Part shown: one piece after another, positions 36,758 to 48,760 of the stretch | Position numbering within the stretch: position 1 is the first letter of the stretch | Layout of the letters: each line of letters starts with the position of its first letter | Source: Linnemannia schmuckeri | Lineage: Eukaryota > Mortierellomycota > Mortierellomycetes > Mortierellales > Mortierellaceae | DNA: 64,000 nt | Direction of reading: 5' to 3' | Assembly: GCA_029449235.1 (NCBI GenBank) | Contig: JANATG010000015.1 | Coordinates: forward strand, 868,001-932,000 | Program-made: the position numbers and the translations under genes | The notes under the pieces: generated by a model | Seen by the model: only the letters and a program-made list of their open reading frames with translations | Databases searched by the model: none | Told to the model about the DNA's origin: nothing

Positions 36758-39236
36758 CTATACTGCTCGCTGGGCCCATCGTCGCCGATAACCTCCCAAA
36801 GCCACCACCGTCACCACAGTCGATATCACCCACATCCCCGTCGACACAAAATACACTGCAGATGGAACGGTCCCTGCGGTCGCAGCAAAGATCGATGCGT
36901 ACAAGAGTGCTGCCGACGCCTGCAAGATAGTATCCAAGATTGCAACGCCTCCAAGAGCCTTGCCTGTCTGATACGAAGGCACATATGCTGTCATCAAGGA
37001 GGTGAATGATGTTAAACCAATCGAGGCTAAAGAATGGAAAGCGCATGCTAATATGCACAAATAGAAAAACATCAAACCAACGGTTAGCATCCGCTTGTCG
37101 CGGTTTCTGTCCGACTGCCCAATGCGAGTCGAATCGGCTCATGGTCAAATGTTCATATAAGAATAAACATACAAGCATAGAGAATAATATCTGTTTCAAA
37201 CATCGGCACGATCACAAAGCCCACGGTGTAGAGCAAGCTGCCAAGGACAAAGAACATCAGGTCCATCTTGATGCTGGCATCCTGCTTTGCTCTGTGAAAT
37301 GGCTCTTGTGTTGGTTCGATCGTTGATTCTATCGCAATATCCGCGACATGAATTCCTGTGTTTGCCGATACATGATGCAACATCGCCGAGACTTCCTCGA
37401 TATCCATGTTATTTTTCTTGTTAGGGAGTAGAATCGAATCTTTGATCTTGGTTAAATACCTATAGGCATATTGCAAGCCTGGGAAGATCACAAGGTAGAC
37501 CACCAGGGTTGATAGTCCAGTGAAAAAGAAATAACTCCCATTCTCAGAGGTTCCCCAGTGGTAAACCAGGTTCTATCGGTAATCATAGCATTTGCAGTTA
37601 TAAAGCCAGATTGTCAATACTCCTTACTATCACCCCTTGCTTCTACTGATAAAAATAAAACCATTGAAAAAGAATCAAGCCTAGCCCTTACTGAGTAAGG
37701 AATGAAGACTGCCAGGATACCTATTGGTGTTCAAACCACAAAATAGTCATAAGAGCAAATCATAAAAAATACAAGGGGAAAATTGGGTCAATAAATATTT
37801 CTCCTAAAAATAGCACCGCTCACTCTCAACTACACAAGAAAAACTCGATAGAAATCTCAGCAACGCGTGGAACTTACCGTTACTAGCAAACTGTCCACAT
37901 GCATATGCTCCAACAAGCAGGAGCAACGTGTATCGCGTCGGCAACTCATTCTCGGTAGGCTCGATTCTGCCAGGAAGGAAAAGCAATAAGGGTTCTAACG
38001 TCTGCTTCAAGAGTCGCTTAGCTTTGCTCGGGAAAGAGATCGGATCTTTGGAGGACTGGGAAGCAAAAGAAGGCATACGACTGGCCTCTGCGATCCTCAC
38101 TTCTTTGGGACGCGACTCTGGAAGGGCCATAGTGTAGAAGGTTAGGCAGACAGATGTAATCATGGCGACCATGAGCACTATGCTCTTTTCTTGGGTCCCA
38201 TCGTAGATCGCTTTTCCAATGACTGCCCCTATGAGCATTCCGATGGACAAGGTCACCATCGCATATCCTATCGCCAAACTTCGCTTGTCCCTAGAAGTAA
38301 AGTCAGCTAGATTACAAAACGATATACGCAAAAAAAGGTAGCTAGTAAGTTTTTTTTTTTTTGCTCCACTATTCTAATCGACATCGTTAACCATTTAGAT
38401 GAGTAGCTTTCAGCTCCCTACCAAGATATGCATTCAGCCCTGGTACAAGAAGAGATCCTGCTCCAAGACATCCTGTCAAGATTGCGTCCACGTAGAGCGG
38501 CCAGAGACCGAGGTTACTGTGCGGTTTGCCCATATGAATAATAAGCATCTGTGAAAAAAGGCTGGGCACCAATGTCAAGTAGATCAGGAACTTTCTGCCA
38601 CGATGGTCAGACTGTGATGTGAAGTATCCGACGGTAAATATGCCTGTTGGACAATTAAAAGATGAAAACTGCTTCAGTCATGACAAGAGCCAACGGCTGC
38701 CAGATTCGCCTAGCTGTGACAAAAGAAAAAAGAAAAAGAGACGACATACCGAAAATGTTCTTGATCGATGAGAGATGGCTCGTAATAATGGCTGCAAAGG
38801 CCTGAACCTTGTCGTTTTTGCACATAGCCTCATCCCAGTCCCCGATAACAGGTTGGCCCTTGCCTCGAAGATAATCCTTGCAGATGATGGAGATGACTTG
38901 TTGCCCCTGAGCCGCCATGGCAATACCCATCATCAGCGCCAAGGTAAATACGAAGGGCATCAGCCAGAGGATGGACGGCCGGTAGTTCCAAGGCAAGGAA
39001 TCGATCAGAGCCAGTCTCTCAGCTTCACTCAATCCTTGTTGAGGCCGGTCTCCGTCTATAGAGGATTCCTCCTCGAGGTTCTCATCCTGAATTGATGCTG
39101 TCTTTTGAACTTGTGCGGGCAAAGGAGGCAAGGACTCCCTGCCTTCTACATGTTGGGAGTCATTTGCGTGATCGTGATCGCTCAAGAGAGGCTGTGCTTC
39201 CAGCGCAGGATCTCCTGCGGTATAACTTGGACTCAT
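36758..39236 (-). CDS. Major facilitator superfamily transporter
   Basis: Proposed exons: 39236-38750, 38643-38422, 38306-37878, 37720-37692 (a 29-nt microexon), 37572-37173 and 37137-36758 (about 648 residues). The N-terminal ~110 residues are acidic and cytosolic. Membrane segments follow (WLMPFVFTLALMMGIAMAA, YLTLVPSLFSQMLIIHMG, AILTGCLGAGSLLVPGLNAYLADFTSRDKRS, AMVTLSIGMLIGAVIGKAIY), then a long central loop, then a second set ending in ALGGVAILDTILQASAALLYASIFA. The TSRDKRSLAIGYAM segment after the fourth helix is MFS-like; the overall look resembles the SLC46-like or general-substrate group. The last intron is doubtful: the frame-keeping GT-AG choice is only 35 nt. It lies upstream of the iron regulator on the same strand, but nothing in the protein indicates a siderophore substrate. 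Confidence 0.8.
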
Positions 39237-39734
39237 CCCCTCGAAAGATCGATAAGTGCTGGTAACGATGGCTGGAGTGTGATGGCTAATTTTTGGGTGA
39301 TGGAGAATACGAAAGATATCAATTGAGAGTGAGAGGGGGAAAAGAGATATAGACAAGGAAAGTGTACGATAAAGAGGAAGAGAGGTGAAAAAGTGAATTC
39401 GAAACTGAAAGCGAAAAGAAAAGGAAGAAATGAGACCAGAGAAGAGGGGTATGGAGGAATAAACAAACTTAAGAATGACAAAGACACTTGTTCAAGCGCT
39501 TCCTCTCGTTTTTTACCTTGTGTAGAAAAAATGCAATGGTTAATGAGCAGCATGTGAGGAAGAAGAAAGATTGAGGTATCCATATGCTTGATCACCACAA
39601 GTTTTCGCCCTCGCAACAACTAGTGCTCAACAACAAAACAACAGACTAACCCAACACAAAATTTGATGCTCGCTCTCTCACGCATCTGTTGTACGCCCAT
39701 GATACAAAACAACAAACAACAAAACAAAAGAAAA

Positions 39735-39830
39735 AAATTCATCCTGCCCAAAACAGGGTACGAACCCCTGTGCGACAAGCGCAAATACAGAGAATCCTGC
39801 CCAACTGAGACGACATCACGTCAGGAGGAT
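39735..39830 (-). pseudogene. tRNA-like Pol III relic
   Basis: Read on the minus strand there is an A-box-like TCTCAGTTGGG. About 40 nt later a T-arm (CAGGG-GTTCGTA-CCCTG) carries a near-consensus B box, and a T7 run that could terminate Pol III follows. A GCGCTTGTCGC segment recalls the tRNA-Asp anticodon arm. However, the acceptor strands do not pair and the anticodon stem is broken. ATCCTGCCCAA occurs twice (39741-39751 and 39794-39804). It is most likely a degraded tRNA gene or tRNA-derived SINE fragment. Confidence 0.35.
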
Positions 39831-40009
39831 TAAATTTGCCAAGGAGTACGCAAAAGATAACTACCTTGGCACGCGTTGACGTGCGTTTAGGATATGGCAG
39901 TTGCTCACTGCCGTGAAGACATGAGTCTACTATGTAGAGGGTAAGTTTTCCTACCACGGTACACTCCCTCCTTCAGGTTGAGAAGAAGGTGTCCAATTGC
40001 CGGTTGTTG

Positions 40010-40051
<42 letters not shown>
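40010..40051. repeat. A42 homopolymer
   Basis: A run of 42 A residues on the + strand, the longest of the homopolymers of 16 nt or more in the window. It could be a retroposed poly(A) tail or a slippage-expanded tract. Confidence 0.9.
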
Positions 40052-40053
<2 letters not shown>

Positions 40054-42171
40054 AAAATGAAAATAAAGAGCGAGCCTGCAATGAACAAACATAACAAGGG
40101 CAGGTGCATTTAGTGCCATTTTATATAGAGATATCCAGGAACAAGATTCGATCGGAGCTGATTAGGGCTCGAGCTGATCAGGATCAGGATCAGGAGACTG
40201 AACTGATAGCATCAATGGATATGATGGAATTGATAAGATCTCCTCCAAGGATCATATCCAAAGGATAACGAAGACCCGTTATCGCAACATCTGCCAGTCT
40301 CCGGATACTCTTTTTACTGCTCTTCTTCCCCTCTCTCTCTTTCTCTTTATCTCTCTCTTTCGCTCAGCCAATCTAGGAACCAACTCTATTCCGCTCTATC
40401 GATCTACCTATCTATGTCTCTACTATGTGCCCTCCGGCCATGCTGCTACCCCTGAAAACTGATCCTCCTTTCCTCCCTGTTGACGCTCTCACCCCTCTTT
40501 CTCTTCTCTTTCTTGCCATTGCTGAATAAGAGTCACCGTTGTCCCAAACGGCATCATGCATCTTATCAGCCCTTTCCTCCTTGTCTCTTTCCTCCCTTCC
40601 TTTCTCCCATATCTCACTTCATTTCCCTTTTGCTTCTTCATCCACCTCTCTTTGTTCCTACTCGTTTTGGCGAAGATATTCTTTAAATGAGCATACTCTT
40701 TCCCCTCCCCCGCCCTCTTCCTCATCCTCCTATCCTTATGGATCCTCTCATCCTTGCTCAAGTCCTAATGTCAAGAACGGAGTGTCCCTCACTGTTTATG
40801 CAGCCCTTTTTTTCCCCTTACAACAAAAACGTTGTGTGAACTAGATAAAGGGGGGCAGAGAGAGAAAAGCATGGAGCATCAATAATGAAGGATCAAATTC
40901 CTGCACTTTTTTTTTCTTGCAGTCTGGGTTCTTTGCATGTCACCTCTCTCTCTTTCACCCCCTATTTATCTTTGTTGTCCTCCTTCACCTTCCCATTCAG
41001 ATTTCCGTTTGCTTGCATATTACATGTGCTGCATAAGACTCTCTTGTTGTCTGTTCATATCATGCCATTAATGAAAGGTCCATAACGGGACAGAGAAGGG
41101 AAGGGAAAGGCGAGAGGGAGTGATAGTGAAGGAAATGGCGAAGGATTTACCAGAAGAGAGAGGATAATAAAATGAATGAGAGACCTCTCATCCACTTTCA
41201 TTCTTTTTTCTTTCTCATCCTTCACTCATTTTTTCTTCCACCCTATCCATTCTTTGCTTCCTTACCCACTGTACTTGTTTATTCTGACGATTACACTTAC
41301 CATCGTCGGTTTGCTAAATATCCGAAGCTCGGATACTTTCTTGATACCCTTTGACTCTTTGATTCGATCCTACTCTGTCCGTCTTTTTTTTTCCTTTCTT
41401 GTTTTCTTTTTTTGACCACACGATTGAAAAACAGGGATACACAATAACAGCCAATCGTGCCCTTGCTTCTTTTCATTAGGTAAGTCGTGTTACCAAATCA
41501 CCAATGTCCATCGCAGTTGTTCTTGGAAGGCACAAAGTTAGCCGTCGAGTTGTTGTGTGTACGTGCGATAACAAAAGGGCGATTTGCTCTTTTTTTCAAT
41601 GCCGATGTATTGAATGGCAAGAAGAAAAAGAAGGAAAAGAAGTAAGAAAGAGGAATAGGGAGCAGGCTGGCCAGGTTAAGAAAGCCACGGAGGATTGTCG
41701 CTTCTCACCCCTCGTACACGCCCCTTCTCTCTCACACACGGTCTTCCCATCCCACTCACTTTGTCTTGTATCTCGCCTTTTGTTTTTCTTTCGCTCATCT
41801 CCCTTCGCTATCCTCGCGTATTACGCGCGAGTCCCCTCGTGAGCATCTGTCTCCCTTTTCTACTTCTTCCTCCTCCATCCTTCTACCTTCCCCTTCTCTC
41901 ACTCTCCTCGATGTCCCTCCTTCTTCATCTCTTATTCCCCTCGTCCACTTCCTTGCACTCTTCCTCGCCTCTTGTCACTGTTCTCCGCTCATATATGGCA
42001 TCCTATTTTCTCCTGGTCCGATTGCTTTCTCGGTTTGATAATATTCACTCTAGCATCGGGCTGCTGTTCTTATGGCTCATTGGCGGTATCTCCCTGTCCA
42101 TCTTTCATGCCCTCGTTTTAAACTGTGTCAATGCTCATGGCCATCCTCATGCTTCGACTAGTAAGCTAGCG

Positions 42172-42176
<5 letters not shown>

Positions 42177-42210
<34 letters not shown>
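42177..42210. repeat. TC dinucleotide microsatellite
   Basis: About 16 uninterrupted TC units inside the long polypyrimidine region upstream of the RRM gene. Confidence 0.9.
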
Positions 42211-42213
<3 letters not shown>

Positions 42214-43082
42214 ATGTAGTTAGTGCCCATCCCTTCTGCAGAAAACCCTCCCTTCTTTCCTTCCTTTTGCTTGGCCTTGCCTTTCTTTATCCCTCTTTCC
42301 CTTCTTTCCTTTCACCCTGAGCTCGGATAATAACACAAAGAAAGGAACGAACTTCCCGTCACCCCTCCCTCCCCTTGAAGGCAAAGAAAACTATGCTCCT
42401 GGATTATTATTGCTTTATGTCCCCTCATTCTCTCTCGCTCGTGTTCTTTGTCATAGTCAGACCGACATGCATTCGTTCACTTGCACTACCACAACTACTT
42501 CGGCTGTACTAACTATGTCGCTTCTTTCTGTACTGTACCCACAATAACACCTTCCCAACGTGACGATGGATGAGTTAGAAGTCTCTTCCTAATCCTAAAG
42601 GCTTTCATAGAAAATCCATTATAACGCCCCGTTTTCATAGTCTTTGAGCCGTCATCCTAACCTTTGGCCATTTTTGTTCTTTGTCTCTCTTGCCCTCCTC
42701 TCTCTTCTTACGCTCTCTTTCTCTCCCTTTCTCTTTCTCTCTCTTTCCTTCTCCTTTTCACCCCTTGTCCTCTTCTTCCACTTCGTCTCTCCTCTCTTTC
42801 ACTTACTTTCCACATCTTCGACCTTTTCACCTCTTTTATTCTACCTCCTCTTCTTCCTTTTTCTTCACCTTCTTTCTTTCCTTTGCTTCATTGATTCTTT
42901 TCTCGTATTCTCTTCCATCGCAGTCAAACCTTCCATCCTTACCATCACATCCATTCCTTGTCGCCTTTCTCACCCTGACATTTATCCCTTTGGGTCCTTC
43001 GACAACTCAATTATCACACGTTCTCGTTCATAACCAGTTCCACTGGCATATCAAACAGCTTTTATTTTAAACCAAATACGCT

Positions 43083-45054
43083 ATGTCAACGACAACCCTT
43101 GCAGCGACGCACGACGGCGGCAGTGGGTGCCTGATCTGCCAGAGTAAGAACCAGCAGATCCAGGCCAAGGACGAGGTGATCCGAGCCAAGGACGCGGTCA
43201 TTGCAGCTAAGGACGACGCTATTGCCCAGAAAGACCAGGCCCTGAAGGCCGAGCGTGAGCTCCGAGAACAACTTCAGAAGCAACTCAAGTTGGCGTCTGC
43301 AGGAGGTAACCAATCAAAAAAAATAACAAACATGTTATTCATATTATTGTTCTTTTTTTCACTTGTGCCAACTATCGGAAAATGAAGACGAAATGGATGA
43401 ACGGACAGCTTCCTCCCCGTCTCTACTTTCATCTTTCTCTTTCATCTCTCTCTTTAATCCTGCTCTCGCTCTGTCGTTCTCGCTCTCTCTTTCTTTCTCT
43501 CTCTCCTTCACTTTAAGAGCACACCGACCAACTTGTGGCTCTCTTGTTGTTCGCTTGATCCCGTGGGTAAAACAGCACACAAGCTAACCTCGCCCGTAAC
43601 GTTTACGAGCAACGCCCAAAATTTCTTTTCTCCTCTTTTTTCTCTTCTTTTTCTTAATCCTTTTTCGTCTTCACTCCATATTGACGCTCCACTCGTATTG
43701 CCGTCGGTCTCTTCTTTTCCAACATCTCTGACTTCAAACAACAAAATCAAAAAGTCAAGGCAAAAGCAACAAAGGACAAGGATCCGTACCACCACCGTAA
43801 GTGGGGAGTAAGGACACGCAGGAAAACTCAGAAGGCACTTTTTTTGTTTTGTCGCGCATCGATCCAGGACCTGGACAGACATACTGGGAGGGAACCTATT
43901 CAGTTGATTGACGAAATTCTGCAGGAGTGTCGGGAACAAGGAACGGCGGTGCAGAGCATACCGAGGCGCACACTGCATAACCATCGTCTGTAGGACAACA
44001 ACAAAGAAGCGGCGGCAGGATGGTTCGATCAAAAGTGTCATTTCCACATCCATGCAACTACACGTACACCCCCACATGCTGCATGTTCTTACTTCCCGTA
44101 AAATGAGTAAGGGATGCTAATATTATTCTTCATGTGCTTTATGAACGCTTCGTTCTTTTTTGTTCATTTAGCGACAAAGAAAGCGAGTCTTGTCAACATC
44201 AAGTCTGCGAGCAGTCAAGCCCAAGGTAAAAAAACGCTACTACATTGACGGGAATGAATTCCCTTCCTCTCCTTCTCGTTTCTTCCTCTTCTTCCCTGTC
44301 AATAGGTCCTCCCTTGATTTACGTTCCCTAAAGAAAAGCGAAAGAGAAACGCGATACTGATTAAACATTACCGCCCTCCTTTATTGCTGATCTATTTATC
44401 TTCATAGAGGAAAAGGACGCTTTGACTATCTATATCCGAAATGTCACCGAGAGTATCACCTACGAGATGCTCCACGATGCCTTCTCTATCTTTGGCACCA
44501 TTCGCACCCTGAACGTCGTCCATCCTAAGGTATTACACGCCACGAACCTTATCTTTAATAATGTTGTGCCCTGTTGATGTAATATGGACATTGATCGTAA
44601 CCTAAACACCGTACATATTCCATTCAATGGGCAATAGGCGTGCGCGTTTGTCGAGTTTGCAACCCCTGAAGCTCACCAAAAGGCTTTAGCGGCAACGTCT
44701 GTTCCTGTGGGGGATGGGCATGAGAATGTGCTAACAGAGAAACGAGTCCGCAAACCACAACAGACTGCAGGCGGTGGGTTTACGCGACGTCCATCGACCA
44801 ACAACCTCAAATCATTTGCATCCAATGGACACCTCCAGGCCAGCTTCAACAACAATAGTAACAACAACAATACCATGAACAGCAACAACAACAAACTTAC
44901 ACATCATATGATCAGCACTGCGGCGGCCGCACCCACACATACTGGGACCGCAACGCCTGCCAACAGCTATCACTCGACGACCAAGGTGAACGCTAGGGGA
45001 ACGGAATCGCATGGCAAGGAGGATGAGGGTTGTGATCTGACTGCGACCTGCTAA
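43083..45054 (+). CDS. RRM protein with N-terminal heptad-like coiled coil
   Basis: Four exons: 43083-43305, 44172-44225, 44408-44529 and 44638-45054 (271 residues). After a CLICQ motif, residues ~20-65 repeat a seven-residue KDxxIxA unit about four times, a clear coiled coil ending in ERELREQLQKQLKLA. A basic linker leads to an RRM (LTIYIRNVTESITYEMLHDAFSIFGTIRTLNVVHPK, then ACAFVEFATPEAHQKAL), whose RNP1 (CAFVEF) follows an intron. The C-terminal ~110 residues are Gln/Asn/Thr-rich (TRRPSTNNLKSF, poly-Asn). The RRM resembles that of G3BP and other ribonucleoprotein granule proteins, but no NTF2 domain is present. I do not recognise an orthologue. Intron 1 is 866 nt, so an undetected small exon there is possible. 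Confidence 0.75.
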
Positions 45055-45746
45055 GAATTGTTTTGGCAACACGAAGCACATGATTGAATGTACTGTACAT
45101 ACTTCTTTCTTTCTCTCTTTTACAACTCTTGCTTCGACATGATAAGGCGAAGAAGGGTAGCTTCCTTTGTTTTTTTTCTTATTGTTTTCTCACTTAGTAG
45201 TATTATGCCTTTCAACCTTCATGTCTTTCCCTCTTACCGTGCGCATACTAATACCCTTTACTATCAACCTTTTTGCAAATAAACAAAGTAACAATGAAAA
45301 ATATCGATATCCTTCTTTAGCCGCTCTGTCTCGCCGTTGGTAATAGCATTGGCAGGGGTGGTGATTGTAAACCTCGGTCCAAAGTGCTCTTTGTGGAGTA
45401 AACAAGACATCGATACAGATATGCAGTGCACAGGACAAGATTTAATCTCATACACACCACAACCCGAACCGGCTGGTTGACAAACAAAGCTTTTACTGTG
45501 TCGCTTGGTTTGCTACTGCTTTTGTTAGCATTGTGCGTTTTTTTTTTTTTTTTTGTCTCTTTGGGCCGCAATACTTTTATTTTGCTCTTTTCTCTTTTCT
45601 TTTTGCTTTCTATTTTCCCATCTGCATCAGAACACCTGTTGCAGATACTCCCTTCATCTCCTTCGTCCCTACACATACAAACACAGGTATCCTCTATCTT
45701 CTTCTGCTTCTTTCTGTTGAGTCAAGAAGAAACAGAATAAAAAAAA
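45055..45746. other. Intergenic region, RRM 3' flank and GMC promoter
   Basis: 692 bp containing a likely AATAAA signal for the RRM gene (near 45280) and, from about 45530, the T-rich leader of the GMC oxidoreductase gene, with T-only runs near 45538. No other gene was recognised. Confidence 0.5.
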
Positions 45747-48700
45747 ATGTTCGATTCGGCTCCAAACAGAGAAAAGATGGTGGGCTCAGTGGCCAAGTTG
45801 AGTAAGGTCGCCCAGGTCCTCAAATACCGGCCACAGGAGGGGAAAGCCCCCTGGGACCATGCCAAAGACACCCTCGTCCACTATGATTACATCGTCCTCG
45901 GCGGTAAGCTCGAATTACATAGTCATTTTGTTCTTTATTCGTTTCTGCTCCAGGAGTTCCAAGATTTTCTCAGGTTCCTTCCATTTTGACAAGGATCTTG
46001 GATGAGAGTCTCACGCAAGATTCCTCTTATCATATTTCCGCTGTCTCTCACTTCCTCTCTATATCTCTGTCTTGTACACATACGCCACCATTTTAATTCG
46101 TCCTCTCGGCTGGGATCCTACATATGCTCGACTCGTCCATTCACTTCTCTCCATGACATAATTAGGTGGCTCCGCGGGTTCAGTGGTGGCGAGTCGACTG
46201 GCGGAGGATCCCGCCGTCAATGTCCTTGTTCTCGAAGCCGGGTACTCGGATGAGGTGCTTGCCTCGCGTGCCCCTGGACTCTACAGCACCATCTTCCAAA
46301 CCGACGCCGACTGGAACTATGAGACCGTCCCTCAGGCTCACGCTGGGAACCGGACCATGATGCAACCACGTGGAAAACTCCTCGTAAGCTAAGCTATAGT
46401 TGCTGCTGCCCGTAGACATATTTGCATTATTTGGCGGAACGATGCCACCGCTCCTTTGTGTACATTTATTAATAGCTGTCTCGTTATGCGTGATATGTAT
46501 ACCGCTGCGCGCGCATGAAAATAGGGTGGCTGTTCGTCTATCAACGCCATGATGTATCATCGAGGCCCTGCATCGGATTATGACGAGTGGGAAGCCTTAG
46601 GAAACCCAGGCTGGTCCTTCAAGGAATGTCTGCCATACTTCAAAAAGTCAGAAGGATTCAACGACCCTAACCTACCAGCCGACCACCCCTGCGGCCCGCT
46701 CACCAATCGTGTTCGTTATCCCGGGCTAGAGACCTTTGACTCTCAGGCACATGGAACAGAGGGACCCTGGCAAGTCACCTTCCACCACTTGTTTCATCTC
46801 TCGAGCCGCTTTGTGGCCGCCAGTCAAGCCGAGGGTATTCAGTTCAACAAGGATTTCAATGGTGAATCGACACTGGGCGTGAACAGGATACAGACGTTCA
46901 TTCAACGGGATGGCATTCGTAGTTCGTTGTCGAGGGCGTTTTTGCGGTCGGAGGATGTTGTGCCAGGGGGCAAGAATGGTCGTGGTAGAGTGCGGGTTGT
47001 GTTTGGGGCTGACGCCAAGCGGATCCTGTTCCAGTGCAAGCGAGAAGTCAAGATGGCTTCTGGGATTGAATTTCTTGACCACAACAACGGTATGTCGCTG
47101 TTGTTTTTTACCACTTGCTGCTGTAATGCTGTACTGTACTGGTAAATCGTACCCCACTTTTTGGTTTGACACGGAAATCAAGCACATCAGGGACAGCTAC
47201 GCTTATCTGAACAGGGGCGAAAATTTAAATTTCGCTTGCATTCCTATGTTTGGGTAGATGGGCTTCCTATGTTTGGTCACTTGTCCGAGAGGATCCTTTT
47301 TATCCTTCGAATGACGGCCTAGCCCTCTCACTTTAATTTTGTTTATCTACCATCAATACATAGTCCGAAGAAGAGTCATGGCCACCCGAGAAGTCCTGCT
47401 CTGCGGTGGTGCCTTTGGATCTCCTCAGCTCCTCTTAGCCTCTGGTGTCGGACCTCTCCCTCAACCTTCGATCCCTCATTTTCACACCCTGGCTGGTGTT
47501 GGCGCCAACTTACAGGACCATCTCGGACTCAGTGTTACCTTCCGTGCTCGGAATCGCTGTCAGACATTGAACCAGGAATACGGAGCGTATAATGCCATGA
47601 AGTCTCTCTTTAACTTTATCGCGAGCGGTACGGGTCCCTTAACGACTCAGATTGGAGAGGGTGTCATCTTTGTGCGATTAGAAGATATTGCGCCCGAGTG
47701 GGTGGCGCAGGAGAAGGCCAACGGCACATACCAAGAGCGAGCGAGTGGACCTGGGTCGCCTCACCTGGAGATCATCCTCTTGCCGGGCTTTGTCCGTCGC
47801 CATGGAACCATCCTGGCGCCTGACTTTAAGAGCTACTATACGGTGACAGCCCTGTTGATGAACCCGTGTTCGTTCGGAACCTTCAAGGTTGCTCCCAAGA
47901 CAGACAAGGAAGGTAGCGTGGATGTGGAGGGAGTGGTGGACCCCAACTACCTGGCGGAATCGTTCGATGCGAGAGTGTTGGCCCAGGGAGTCAAGTTTAT
48001 TCGCCGGATTGTGCGCCGATTGAATAACGACCCCACTGTGGGCGGTCGAGAGGTGTTCCCGGGCGAAGCAACTGTTCCAGACCATGACGACAGGGCCTTG
48101 GAGAAGTATGCTCGTGAGGCGGCAGAGACCTATTACCACCCTGTTGGAACCTGCAAGGTAATTCTTTTTATTTTTGTTCCCCATTTCCTGGCTTGGTCAC
48201 ATCTATCTTTTCCATTCCTATTTTTCACACTCTCCAATCCCTTCATCCAGTTCCTTTCCTTGCCTTACCCCTCTGTTCATGTTTTCGAGCTTTGATATTT
48301 ATTGGACTATAGTAACAGTTCTATCTTGGTTGTTTCATGATAACCCCGGATTTCCGGAACTCCCACGCACCAAAACAACCAAGCCTTTATTCCTACCAAC
48401 TCCGAGTTTTCTCGTTCTTTTCTTCCCTGCTCTGAACTGTTTTTTTGCCACTAACTCGGATTCATACCGTCTGTTTCATGCTGGACATTCCTTTATTTTT
48501 GGACTTATATCTATAACTAAATGCAGATGGGCCCGGCATCGGATCCAATGACAGTTGTGGACAATCGACTGAATGTACACGGAATTGAGCGTCTCCGAGT
48601 GATTGATGCAAGTGTGATGCCCAAGCTGGTTGCGGCACATACGTGCGCTCCAACGGTGATGATTGCCGAGCGTGCAGCGGATTTCATTAAGGAGGATTGG

Positions 48701-48760
48701 TCATCTTCCTCCCGAGATGCAAGAATCCAGACCACCACCATTGCCGAGGCCAGGCTCTGA
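45747..48760 (+). CDS. GMC-family FAD-dependent oxidoreductase
   Basis: Five exons: 45747-45903, 46166-46383, 46525-47089, 47364-48157 and 48527-48760 (655 residues). The N-terminal dinucleotide fold DYIVLGGGSAGSVVASRLAED is split by intron 1 within the Gly-rich loop, with LVLEAG after it. GMC signature 1 (GKLLGGCSSINAMMYHRG) spans the second junction; signature 2 (GAFGSPQLLLASGVGP) is in exon 4. The active-site region YHPVGTCKMG spans the fourth junction, and the C-terminal RVIDASVMPKLVAAHTCAPT block carries the second catalytic position. GMC enzymes oxidise alcohols, sugars or choline with FAD. Without a signal peptide this one is likely intracellular, closest in look to choline-dehydrogenase-like members, but the substrate cannot be assigned. 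In the last block the usual N-L-N triad reads H-T-C. Confidence 0.93.

Larger units (their letters stand above)
39237..43082. other. Long gene-poor region with polypyrimidine tract
   Basis: 3.8 kb without a recognised protein gene. After the MFS promoter come a tRNA-like relic (39735-39830), an A42 homopolymer (40010-40051) and a GATCAGG-type short repeat (about 40150-40200). From 40300 to 43075 the + strand is largely C+T, with a TC microsatellite at 42177-42210. The pyrimidine block leads into the RRM gene start and resembles an enormous version of the leaders of other genes here. Open frames in it encode only Leu/Ser/Phe/Pro peptides. Confidence 0.55.

Noticed and set aside
40480..43070. 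Several 65-175 codon frames
   Set aside because: They are composition artefacts of the polypyrimidine tract; no motif, no splice pattern.
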